Notes under the pieces: generated by a model
The model's database searches: none
The model's input: the letters and a program-made list of their open reading frames with translations, nothing else
What the model was told of the DNA's origin: nothing
Assembly: GCA_000431795.1 (NCBI GenBank)
Contig: FR887368.1
Coordinates: 1 to 19,641 of the forward strand
DNA from: Clostridium sp. CAG:302
GTDB lineage: Bacteria > Bacillota_I > Bacilli_A > RF39 > UBA660
DNA length: 19,641 nucleotides
Reading direction: 5' to 3'
Translations under genes and position numbers: made by a program
In this document: piece by piece, positions 5,843 to 12,082 of the stretch
Numbering within the stretch: position 1 is the first letter of the stretch
Layout of the letters: the number at the start of each line of letters is the position of its first letter

Positions 5843-6535
5843 TTAGATAACTCTTCTGACATCTATAATAGGCATTATATACAAACTTGTTACTACTATT
5901 CCAACGTTTGAATTTAGTGCATGTACTAATTTTCCATCGCCAATATATAATGCGGCATGGCATACTACTCCATCATATCCAGACACTATTATATCACCAG
6001 GCATAATATCCTCAAGACTTATATGTCTTCCAGCATAAGCCTGCTCTGGAGCACTTCTAGGAAGATATACTCCATAATTTGCAAATACTAATTTAGTAAA
6101 TCCTGAACAATCAGTTCCACTAGTTAATGAATTACCTCCATAAACATAAGGATTTCCAACGAACTGAAGAGCATAGTTTACAACCTGATTAGAAATTATT
6201 TCGTTATAAGGAATAGTTTCTTCTTCTACCGCTAAAGTCACACTATATGCACTATTCTCTAAACTAATTAATTTTTCATCAGCCTTTTGTTCTTTTACTT
6301 CTTCTTTATTTTCTTCTTCTTTCTTTTTATCTTGTTCTTTCTTTAACTCTTCACCAGGAATAGATAACATTTCCATGGTAATGTCTTCTTTATTCTTAAT
6401 CTCACTCATGGTGAATAATTCATTAGTAAGAACAATTTCTTGTTCGCTCCCCTTAATATTGCTATCGTAAAATGCATAACATAAAACTCCTAAGATAAGA
6501 GTCAGTGCTGCAATTTCCATTTTATGTTTTTTCAC
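5843..6535 (-). CDS. NlpC/P60 family peptidoglycan endopeptidase, membrane anchored
   Basis: Cysteine peptidase that cleaves stem-peptide bonds (typically gamma-D-Glu to diamino acid) in peptidoglycan, acting outside the membrane. An N-terminal hydrophobic segment at 7-23 is followed by a Lys/Glu-rich spacer (about 60-90). The NlpC/P60 domain spans 116-230: GNPYVYGG, TDCSGF with nucleophile Cys143, MPGDII, CHAALYIGDG with His193, and VHALN with His205. The Cys-His spacing of 50 and His-His spacing of 12 match the family. Start is GTG 6535, five bases after GAGGTG. Cleavage specificity cannot be read directly. It has its own TTGACA promoter and is followed by the glucosaminidase gene, so glycan and peptide cutters are encoded side by side. 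Confidence 0.93.
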   Translation of the reverse strand: MKKHKMEIAALTLILGVLCYAFYDSNIKGSEQEIVLTNELFTMSEIKNKEDITMEMLSIPGEELKKEQDKKKEEENKEEVKEQKADEKLISLENSAYSVTLAVEEETIPYNEIISNQVVNYALQFVGNPYVYGGNSLTSGTDCSGFTKLVFANYGVYLPRSAPEQAYAGRHISLEDIMPGDIIVSGYDGVVCHAALYIGDGKLVHALNSNVGIVVTSLYIMPIIDVRRVI

Positions 6536-6571
6536 TTCTACACCTCATTATTTTTTTAGCGGACGTTTTAT

Positions 6572-6601
6572 ATCTTATCATAAATTAATAGTACTTGTCA
6601 A
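6572..6601 (-). promoter_or_regulatory. Promoter of the NlpC/P60 gene
   Basis: -35 TTGACA (6596-6601), an 18-base spacer and -10 TAAGAT (6572-6577) on the minus strand. Just downstream, AACGTC appears near the predicted start, as it also does near the start of the glucosaminidase transcript. Confidence 0.65.
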
Positions 6602-6632
6602 ACGTAAATTTATAAACACTTATAAAATAAGG

Positions 6633-6661
6633 AAAAAATAGGAATTGTAAAATTCCTATTT
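6633..6661 (-). terminator. Strong intrinsic terminator downstream of the gene at 6681
   Basis: A perfect 11-bp stem (6636-6646 with 6651-6661) has a four-base loop and a six-U tail on the minus strand. It ends the transcript of the 146-residue gene before the NlpC/P60 promoter. A second inverted repeat built on TTAACTA/TAGTTAA lies between it and the stop codon. Confidence 0.88.
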
Positions 6662-6680
6662 ATTAACTAGTAGTTAATAT

Positions 6681-7121
6681 CTAGCTAGTTTTATTCTTTC
6701 TAAATATTGGTAATAATCTTCTCTTTTTTGACTCATTTATTGGTATATTAAATCTATTATTTTTACTGCGAAAGTAGGTATAAATATTCTCTTTAAAGAT
6801 ATTTTCTTCACAGTAGGATATTTCTTCTTTAGTTCCTGATAGAGTGTCCTCTATAAAAGTATTTTTAAGATTTAATTTTATAATTCTCTCTGAATTTGGA
6901 GTTGTAATAATTAAACTTTGATACTCTGCTCCTACGGTATGACCATCATAATTATTTATATTAGTATTAACTTTTAACATGAGAGTATTATCTTTATATA
7001 CTTCCATTTTAGTTAGTACATAATATGGATATGACGTTCTCTCAAGAGTATAATAGATGGTATATTTATCTATTATTTCACTATATATTTTTAAACTTTT
7101 AGTATCTAGTATAGTTTCCAT
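6681..7121 (-). CDS. Protein of unknown function, 146 residues
   Basis: I do not recognise this protein. It begins METILDTKSLKIYSEIIDKY and looks soluble, with no signal peptide or TM helix. It is rich in alternating hydrophobic and polar residues that suggest a beta-rich N-terminal half (KYTIYYTLERTSYPYYVLTKMEVYKD). The C-terminal tail is basic (KKRRLLPIFRKNK). Start choice: an open frame extends ten codons upstream, but GGAGG (7127-7131) lies five bases before ATG 7121, and the promoter boxes at 7142-7170 leave little room for the longer form. It follows spmB but has its own promoter and a strong terminator, so it is effectively monocistronic. A role in spores or envelope is only a guess from position. 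Confidence 0.75.
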   Translation of the reverse strand: METILDTKSLKIYSEIIDKYTIYYTLERTSYPYYVLTKMEVYKDNTLMLKVNTNINNYDGHTVGAEYQSLIITTPNSERIIKLNLKNTFIEDTLSGTKEEISYCEENIFKENIYTYFRSKNNRFNIPINESKKRRLLPIFRKNKTS

Positions 7122-7141
7122 ATTTTCCTCCAGTAAGTAGT

Positions 7142-7170
7142 ATAATACCATATTATTTTATATTTATCAA
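7142..7170 (-). promoter_or_regulatory. Promoter of the 146-residue unknown gene
   Basis: -35 TTGATA (7165-7170), a 17-base spacer and -10 TATTAT (7142-7147) on the minus strand, overlapping the spmB stop codon (7167-7169). Confidence 0.65.
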
Positions 7171-7682
7171 TTACCAAATATAAGTGTTACAATAACTACT
7201 GATAAAATTATACTTATTAAATCTGAAAGTAGACCTACTATTAGAGAATATTTTATTTTTTTTACTCCTATACTAGCAAAATACAAACTTATTATATATA
7301 TGGTTGTATCGGTACTGCCTTGCATTACTGAGGCTACTCTTCCTATAAATGAATCAGGTCCATAGTTATTTAATATTTCACTTAACATACTTAGAGAAGC
7401 ACTACCAGATATTGGTCTTAATATAGCTAAAGATAATACCTCTACTGGAAAAGATATCTTATTAAATAAAGGTTTTAATGTATTAGATAAATCTAAAATA
7501 AAACCACTATTAGTAAGTAAATTAATGGCTATTATCATAGCAAATATGGTAGGAAATAAGTTAATACTACTCTTTAATCCTTCTTTTACTCCTAGTAAGA
7601 AAGTATCAAATATATCTACTTTTTTATATAGACCATAAATTAGTATTATGATAACTATTATTGGTATTAAATAATTAAACAT
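7167..7682 (-). CDS. spmB: Spore maturation protein SpmB
   Basis: Polytopic membrane protein of the nucleoside-recognition (gate) family. In Bacillus subtilis it is needed, with SpmA, for normal spore core dehydration. The 171-residue length fits the family. The conserved signatures are LRPISGSAS (88-96) and GPDSFIGRVASVMQGSTDTT (108-127), with hydrophobic helices at 2-17, 40-60, 78-90, 127-140 and 146-168. It overlaps spmA by eight bases (ATGTTTAA), so translation is probably coupled. The stop codon is TGA, which argues against a Mycoplasma-type code. The gene order dacB-spmA-spmB is that of B. subtilis. Confidence 0.95.
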   Translation of the reverse strand: MFNYLIPIIVIIILIYGLYKKVDIFDTFLLGVKEGLKSSINLFPTIFAMIIAINLLTNSGFILDLSNTLKPLFNKISFPVEVLSLAILRPISGSASLSMLSEILNNYGPDSFIGRVASVMQGSTDTTIYIISLYFASIGVKKIKYSLIVGLLSDLISIILSVVIVTLIFGN

Positions 7683-8262
7683 AATGTCTTCTCCAAATAA
7701 AATAGAATAATCTATCTATTAATAAACCAATAAATGATGATAAAAAAGTAGTAATGATACAGGCTGTCATTATTTCAGTAGGATTATTTGATCCTGAGGC
7801 TATTCTAAGTGATATTACAGTAGTAGGAATTATAGTTACTGAAGAAGTATTAATTACTAAAAATGTTATCATACTACGTGAAGCAATATCACTATTATTA
7901 TTTAACTCTTTTAATCTAGTCATAGCCTTTATACCAAAGGGAGTAGCAGCATTACCTAGTCCAAGCATATTCATAACTATATTTGATGATATATATGCAA
8001 TAGCTGGGTCTCCCTTAGGTATCTCAGGAAATACTACTCTAATAATCTTAGATAATTTATTAGATATAATATTTAGTAGTCCAGAAGAGTCCGCTATTTT
8101 CATAGTACCAAGCCACAAACACATAAGAGGTACTAAATTAATAATTATATCTATTCCTTTAGTACCTGATGTTATTAAATTATTAGTAAGATTATTGTCT
8201 CCTTTTATAATACTAATTATTACTCCTAGTAATATAAATACTCCCCATATATAGTTAATCAT
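7675..8262 (-). CDS. spmA: Spore maturation protein SpmA
   Basis: Membrane partner of SpmB, of the same gate-type superfamily, with 195 residues in several hydrophobic helices (about 4-20, 36-52, 130-150, 165-187). The signature NMLGLGNAATPFGIKAM lies at 98-114, and PLMCLWLGTMKIADSSGL at 45-62 is typical. In B. subtilis SpmA and SpmB affect spore core water content and heat resistance; their transported solute is not known. The start overlaps the dacB stop by eight bases (ATGATTAA), the same overlap length as at the spmA-spmB junction, which points to translational coupling of the three genes. Confidence 0.95.
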   Translation of the reverse strand: MINYIWGVFILLGVIISIIKGDNNLTNNLITSGTKGIDIIINLVPLMCLWLGTMKIADSSGLLNIISNKLSKIIRVVFPEIPKGDPAIAYISSNIVMNMLGLGNAATPFGIKAMTRLKELNNNSDIASRSMITFLVINTSSVTIIPTTVISLRIASGSNNPTEIMTACIITTFLSSFIGLLIDRLFYFIWRRHYV

Positions 8263-9340
8263 TAAACCACTTCTTTATCTTAGTAAAGATACTTTCTTTC
8301 TTATATTTAGCATTATTCTTTATTATATAGATATCTTCTTCATAAAGAAGAGTATCTCCTAGTAGAATTCTATTCTTACCTATCTTTTCATAGCTATGGT
8401 AATCTTTCTTCTTTTCTAAAACTATATGACTAGTAAGAGATTTTGACTCACTCTTTAATAGGGGTATATATAAATCATTCTTTATGTAGAAGGTACTATC
8501 TTTATAATAAGTATCTCCATATACTTTAAATTTATTTTTATTTAATACTTTATAGGGATAATATTTGTCTTTAGCATAATTATATAACTCTATATGAGTA
8601 TTCCAATCATCAGAGTCTCTTATTGTTACCACAATTAATTTCATATTATCAATATCTGCTGTACTAACTAGTGTTCTACCTGACTCTTCAGTATAACCTG
8701 TTTTACCTCCGGTTATATAGTCATATCTAAGTAATTTATTCTTATTATTCCAGACATAAGTCTTCTTATTAGTAGTTACCTTATATTTCTTAGTACCAAC
8801 TATTTCTCTATAGGCATCATTTTTCATTGCATATCTAGTAAGAAGAGCCATGTCATAGACTGAAGAATAGTTACCATGAGGTGTAGGAAGTCCGCTGGGA
8901 TTATAAAAGATAGTATTCTTCATACCTAGTTCTTTGGCCTTGTTATTCATTAAATTTACAAACTCTTCATCACTACCACTGACATAGTTTGCAATCATTG
9001 TCGCAGCATCATTACCGCTACGAAGCATTAATCCATATACTAAATCTTTTAATTTTATTTCTTCTCCTACTTCTATATAAATACCAGAGCCATAGGCCTT
9101 TAAAACAGATTCATCTACAGTTACTATATCGTCTAGTTTACCACTTTCTATTGCTATAGTAGCAGTCATTATCTTAGTAATTGAGGCTATTAATCTTTTA
9201 CTATGCATATCTTTAGATAATAATACTCTTCCTGTAGTTTCATCCATTAATATATAGGAAGATGCACTACTAGTACTTGCCTTTACTCTAGGAATTAATA
9301 ACATAAATAAACAACATAATACTACAAATATTTTTTTCAT
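8255..9340 (-). CDS. dacB: D-alanyl-D-alanine carboxypeptidase (spore cortex type, DacB-like)
   Basis: Penicillin-binding serine DD-carboxypeptidase that removes the terminal D-Ala from peptidoglycan stem peptides outside the membrane. A signal peptide (residues 1-21, MKKIFVVLCCLFMLLIPRVKA) is followed by the S11 peptidase domain. It shows SxxK as SITK (Ser53 nucleophile, Lys56), SGN at 108-110 and KTG at 213-215. The C-terminal part (about 265-345) is a beta-rich extension, and the protein ends in a basic tail. Being first in dacB-spmA-spmB identifies it with the SigE-dependent cortex enzyme of B. subtilis and not with the vegetative DacA. SD AGGTGA precedes ATG 9340. An intrinsic terminator lies 24 bases upstream, so the promoter must be close or read-through must occur. 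Confidence 0.92.
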   Translation of the reverse strand: MKKIFVVLCCLFMLLIPRVKASTSSASSYILMDETTGRVLLSKDMHSKRLIASITKIMTATIAIESGKLDDIVTVDESVLKAYGSGIYIEVGEEIKLKDLVYGLMLRSGNDAATMIANYVSGSDEEFVNLMNNKAKELGMKNTIFYNPSGLPTPHGNYSSVYDMALLTRYAMKNDAYREIVGTKKYKVTTNKKTYVWNNKNKLLRYDYITGGKTGYTEESGRTLVSTADIDNMKLIVVTIRDSDDWNTHIELYNYAKDKYYPYKVLNKNKFKVYGDTYYKDSTFYIKNDLYIPLLKSESKSLTSHIVLEKKKDYHSYEKIGKNRILLGDTLLYEEDIYIIKNNAKYKKESIFTKIKKWFND

Positions 9341-9363
9341 ATACTCACCTATAAAATAGTATG

Positions 9364-9389
9364 AAAAAAGGACTTTGTTTAGTCCTTTT
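9364..9389 (-). terminator. Intrinsic terminator just upstream of dacB
   Basis: A perfect 9-bp stem AAAAGGACT/AGTCCTTTT (9366-9374 with 9381-9389) has a six-base loop and six U residues on the minus strand. It ends only 24 bases before the dacB ATG. It may be the last of the terminators behind capA, or an attenuator for dacB. Directly after it, CATACTAT (9356-9363 complement) resembles the -10 of sporulation sigma factors. I see no convincing matching -35. Confidence 0.75.
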
Positions 9390-9457
9390 AATTGGTAAAG
9401 GTATTGATCATTGTGCCGTTTAATGTCAAATAAATTGTTTTTTGATTTATAAACTAA

Positions 9458-9512
9458 AACAAGGAAGACAATAAGGCTTCCTTGTTCCTCTTAAGACCTT
9501 AGGCTTAAGAGG
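9458..9512 (-). terminator. Two abutting hairpins at the 3' end of the CapA-like gene
   Basis: A 9-bp stem CCTCTTAAG/CTTAAGAGG (9487-9495 with 9504-9512) contains the TAA stop codon (9505-9507) in its arm. It is followed with no gap by a 10-bp stem AACAAGGAAG/CTTCCTTGTT (9458-9467 with 9477-9486). On the minus strand the loops are CCTAAGGT and CCTTATTGT, and the second stem runs into UUUUAG. Between here and 9390 there is a TTGACA (9424-9429) without a good -10. Confidence 0.7.
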
Positions 9513-10719
9513 CATTATTTAATTCTTTTACTTTAATATTATTATCAATAGATTTAACTATATCACTATATTTAGTATATACTTCTTTATAATTAGATAA
9601 ATAATTAGAATCAATCATAGAAAAAGGTATTACCTTAAAATCAGTATAATTACTAGTATAATAAGTATATAATAGTTCACTCTCTAAATTATTAATAGAT
9701 ATTTTACTAGTAGTACTATCCTTCTCTATATCTAAACTAACCATAAGTCCTACTCTATTAGCGGTATTAACAACTTCGTGAGCAGATATAAAATTACCCA
9801 GAGAATATATAACTAAAGTATTATTAATATAAGTAATAGGTTGTATTACATGAGGATGTGTACCAATAATAATATCTACTCCATTATCACTTAAAAATTT
9901 AGCCATATCTTCCTGATATTTATTTGGAGTAAATTCATATTCAGTACCCCAATGCATAGCCACAATTAAAACGTCTACTTTATCTCTTACTCTATTTATA
10001 TCTTCTTTTACTATATTTTTATATTCTTGATATTTAGTATCAGTATCAGGATTATTACCAGTACAAGGCCATACATTAACTAGGTATTCCTTACCACTGG
10101 GAACCTTAATACCATTAGTACCATAAGTATAATTAAGCATTGTATAAGTAATATTATTCTTCTTAAGTATATGTACTTCATTTCTCTCTTCAGTACTAGA
10201 GTATGATCCTACCGCTAGAACATTAGATTTATTATTCCAATAATTTCTTGAACTAAGTACTGCCTTTTCACCTCTATCAAGAGTATGATTAGTGGCTAAA
10301 CTTACTAAATTAAATCCAGCATCAATCATATCATTTCCTACTTCGTATGGTGAATTAAAAGCAGGATAACTACTTACGCCAATATCACTTCCACCAAGTA
10401 TTGTTTCTTGGTTGTAATAGCCAATATCATAATTACTAACTATCTTTTTGATATTTTCATACATAGGTTTAAAATCATAACCATTATAATTAGCATTCTT
10501 TCTTGCTTCTTTATATATCTTATCATGAATAAGATTATCTCCAACCATAATAAGAGATATCTTATCATTTTCTTTTACTTCTTCTTTAATATCTTCTTTA
10601 ACATTATTATTCTTATTACCAAGTTTATATATAATAATACCACTAAGTAAAATTATTAAGGCTATGATAAATATAAATCTTAATAATTTCTTTTTATTTA
10701 TTCTTCTTTTTCTACTCAT
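9505..10719 (-). CDS. CapA-family protein, membrane-anchored metallophosphatase fold (copy A)
   Basis: Resembles CapA/PgsA of poly-gamma-glutamate capsule synthesis, a calcineurin-like fold used broadly in surface polymer genes. Numbered from ATG 10719, a basic N-terminus precedes one TM helix (13-31). The CapA domain then runs outside the membrane: MVGDNLIH (Asp61, His65), NQETILGG (Asn103, Glu105), ATNHTLDRG (Asn144, His145), AMHWGTEY (His256), GTHPH (His288, His290) and YSLGNFI. All expected metal-site residues are present. Start choice: GAGG at 10724-10727 serves ATG 10719; the in-frame ATG at 10731 has no spaced site. No capB, capC or pgsB-like gene is in the window, so capsule synthesis cannot be claimed. 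It is a tandem paralogue of the gene at 10823, with near-identical DNA stretches. Confidence 0.88.
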   Translation of the reverse strand: MSRKRRINKKKLLRFIFIIALIILLSGIIIYKLGNKNNNVKEDIKEEVKENDKISLIMVGDNLIHDKIYKEARKNANYNGYDFKPMYENIKKIVSNYDIGYYNQETILGGSDIGVSSYPAFNSPYEVGNDMIDAGFNLVSLATNHTLDRGEKAVLSSRNYWNNKSNVLAVGSYSSTEERNEVHILKKNNITYTMLNYTYGTNGIKVPSGKEYLVNVWPCTGNNPDTDTKYQEYKNIVKEDINRVRDKVDVLIVAMHWGTEYEFTPNKYQEDMAKFLSDNGVDIIIGTHPHVIQPITYINNTLVIYSLGNFISAHEVVNTANRVGLMVSLDIEKDSTTSKISINNLESELLYTYYTSNYTDFKVIPFSMIDSNYLSNYKEVYTKYSDIVKSIDNNIKVKELNNAS

Positions 10720-10734
10720 ATAACCTCGCATTCC

Positions 10735-10774
10735 TACTGAAAGATTTTTCTATATTTTGTAAAATCTTTCAGTA
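10735..10774 (-). promoter_or_regulatory. Long hairpin immediately upstream of the copy A start
   Basis: A perfect 14-bp inverted repeat (10735-10748 with 10761-10774) with a twelve-base loop ends seven bases before the GAGG ribosome site of the CapA-like gene. There is no U run after it on the minus strand, so it does not look like a terminator. A role in mRNA processing or stability, or a protein-binding palindrome, is possible. Confidence 0.55.
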
Positions 10775-10785
10775 CGTTTTATTCT

Positions 10786-10810
10786 TTAAAAGGAAGACAT
10801 AGTCTTCCTA
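10786..10810 (-). terminator. Terminator after CapA-like copy B
   Basis: An 8-bp stem AGGAAGAC/GTCTTCCT (10791-10798 with 10802-10809) with a three-base loop is followed by UUUU on the minus strand. It begins 13 bases past the stop codon of copy B and precedes copy A, so the two paralogues may be partly uncoupled. Confidence 0.6.
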
Positions 10811-10822
10811 ATATATTATTTA

Positions 10823-12082
10823 CTATTCATATGCTGGAACCACATACATATTGCTATCATACTTTTGTATAACCGTCTTATAAGTTTCATAAGTTTTCAT
10901 ATAACTTGGTAAATAATCTTTAATCTTTTCATTAGAGAATGGTACTACTTTAAAGTTTCTCCAATTCTTATAATAAGTATAAATAAGTTCGGTACTAACA
11001 TCACTAATTTTAATGGTTTTATCATTACCTTTAACAGTTTTAATAATCTTAAAACCAGTCATAGCACCAACCATACATTTATAATTAGTACAAGTATCTT
11101 GATTTTGGTATTGAGCGGATATTAAGTTACCTAAAGAATATATAACTAAAGTATCATTGATATAAGTAACTGGCTGAATAACATGCGGATGTGTACCAAT
11201 TATTACATCTACGCCATTATCACTTAAGAACTGAGCCATATCTTTTTCATATCGTGTAGGTTCATGAGTATATTCAACACCCCAGTGCATAGCCACGATT
11301 AGAACATCTACTTTATCTCTTACTCTATCTATATCTTCTTTTACTGTATTTTTATATTCTTGATACTTAGTATCAACATCAGGATTATTAATATTATCAG
11401 TATCTGTAGGCCATACATTAACTAGGTATTCTTTACCGCTGGGAACTCTAATACCATTAGTACCATAAGTATAATTAAGCATTGTATAAGTAATACCGTT
11501 AGCTTCTTCTACATGTACTTCATTTCTCTCTTCAGTACTAGAGTATGATCCTACCGCTAGAACATTAGATTTACTATTCCAATAGTTTCTCGAATTAAGT
11601 ACTGCCCTCTCACCACTATCAAGAGTATGATTAGTGGCTAAACTTACTAAATTAAATCCGGCATCTATCATTGCATCTCCTACTTCATATGGAGAATTAA
11701 ATACTGGATAACTCTTTAATCCTAGTTCTGTTCCTCCTAGTATTGTTTCTTGATTATAATATTTTATGTCATAATTACTAACAATTGGTTTGATTAGTTC
11801 ATACATTGGTTTAAAATCATAACCACTATAATTAGCATTCTTATTAGCATCTTGATATAAACTAGAATGAATTAAATTATCTCCTGCTGTTATAACACTT
11901 GCAGTATATACTTTTTCTTTTTCTTCTTCACTAGGTTTATTAATAGGCTTATCATTATTACTTTTAAGTAAATATTTAATACCAAAATAGGTACTAATAG
12001 CTAGTCCTATACCAAGTACAATGACAAGAATTAATCTACCTACTTTTAACCTTCTTTTTACCCTTCTTTTCTTCATTACCAT
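10823..12082 (-). CDS. CapA-family protein, membrane-anchored metallophosphatase fold (copy B)
   Basis: Tandem paralogue of the downstream CapA-like gene. A strongly basic head (KKRRVKRRLKVGR) and a TM helix (about 17-38) are followed by the same domain: TAGDNLIH (Asp68, His72), NQETILGG, ATNHTLDSG, AMHWGVEY, GTHPHVIQPV and YSLGNLI. It has a short Cys-containing insertion (QNQDTCTNYKCMVGA) after the last motif that copy A lacks. ATG 12082 lies four bases after AAAGGAG; the ATG two codons on (12076) is also possible. It overlaps the end of the RNase R-like gene by 47 bases, so it belongs to the secG-rnr transcription unit and its translation starts inside the upstream gene. Function in a surface polymer is inferred from the family only. 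Confidence 0.88.
   Translation of the reverse strand: MVMKKRRVKRRLKVGRLILVIVLGIGLAISTYFGIKYLLKSNNDKPINKPSEEEKEKVYTASVITAGDNLIHSSLYQDANKNANYSGYDFKPMYELIKPIVSNYDIKYYNQETILGGTELGLKSYPVFNSPYEVGDAMIDAGFNLVSLATNHTLDSGERAVLNSRNYWNSKSNVLAVGSYSSTEERNEVHVEEANGITYTMLNYTYGTNGIRVPSGKEYLVNVWPTDTDNINNPDVDTKYQEYKNTVKEDIDRVRDKVDVLIVAMHWGVEYTHEPTRYEKDMAQFLSDNGVDVIIGTHPHVIQPVTYINDTLVIYSLGNLISAQYQNQDTCTNYKCMVGAMTGFKIIKTVKGNDKTIKISDVSTELIYTYYKNWRNFKVVPFSNEKIKDYLPSYMKTYETYKTVIQKYDSNMYVVPAYE

Noticed and set aside
5773..5862. Extended N-terminus of the glucosaminidase (30 extra codons)
   Set aside because: The stretch contains a perfect TTGACA-17-TATAAT promoter and overlaps the preceding stop codon, so it cannot be translated from the main transcript.
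5705..5911. 68-codon plus-strand open frame across the glucosaminidase promoter
   Set aside because: Covers a consensus minus-strand promoter and two genes with clear families. Composition is not protein-like.
7754..8254. 166-codon plus-strand open frame
   Set aside because: Lies entirely opposite spmA, whose protein family signatures are clear. No ribosome site of note; a shadow of the AT-rich coding sequence.
9380..9405. Seven-codon ORF (MINTFTN) before the terminator upstream of dacB
   Set aside because: No Shine-Dalgarno site in front of the ATG; too short to stand without one.
9505..12082. Mobile element explanation for the capA duplication
   Set aside because: No transposase, terminal inverted repeats or target duplications seen around either copy.
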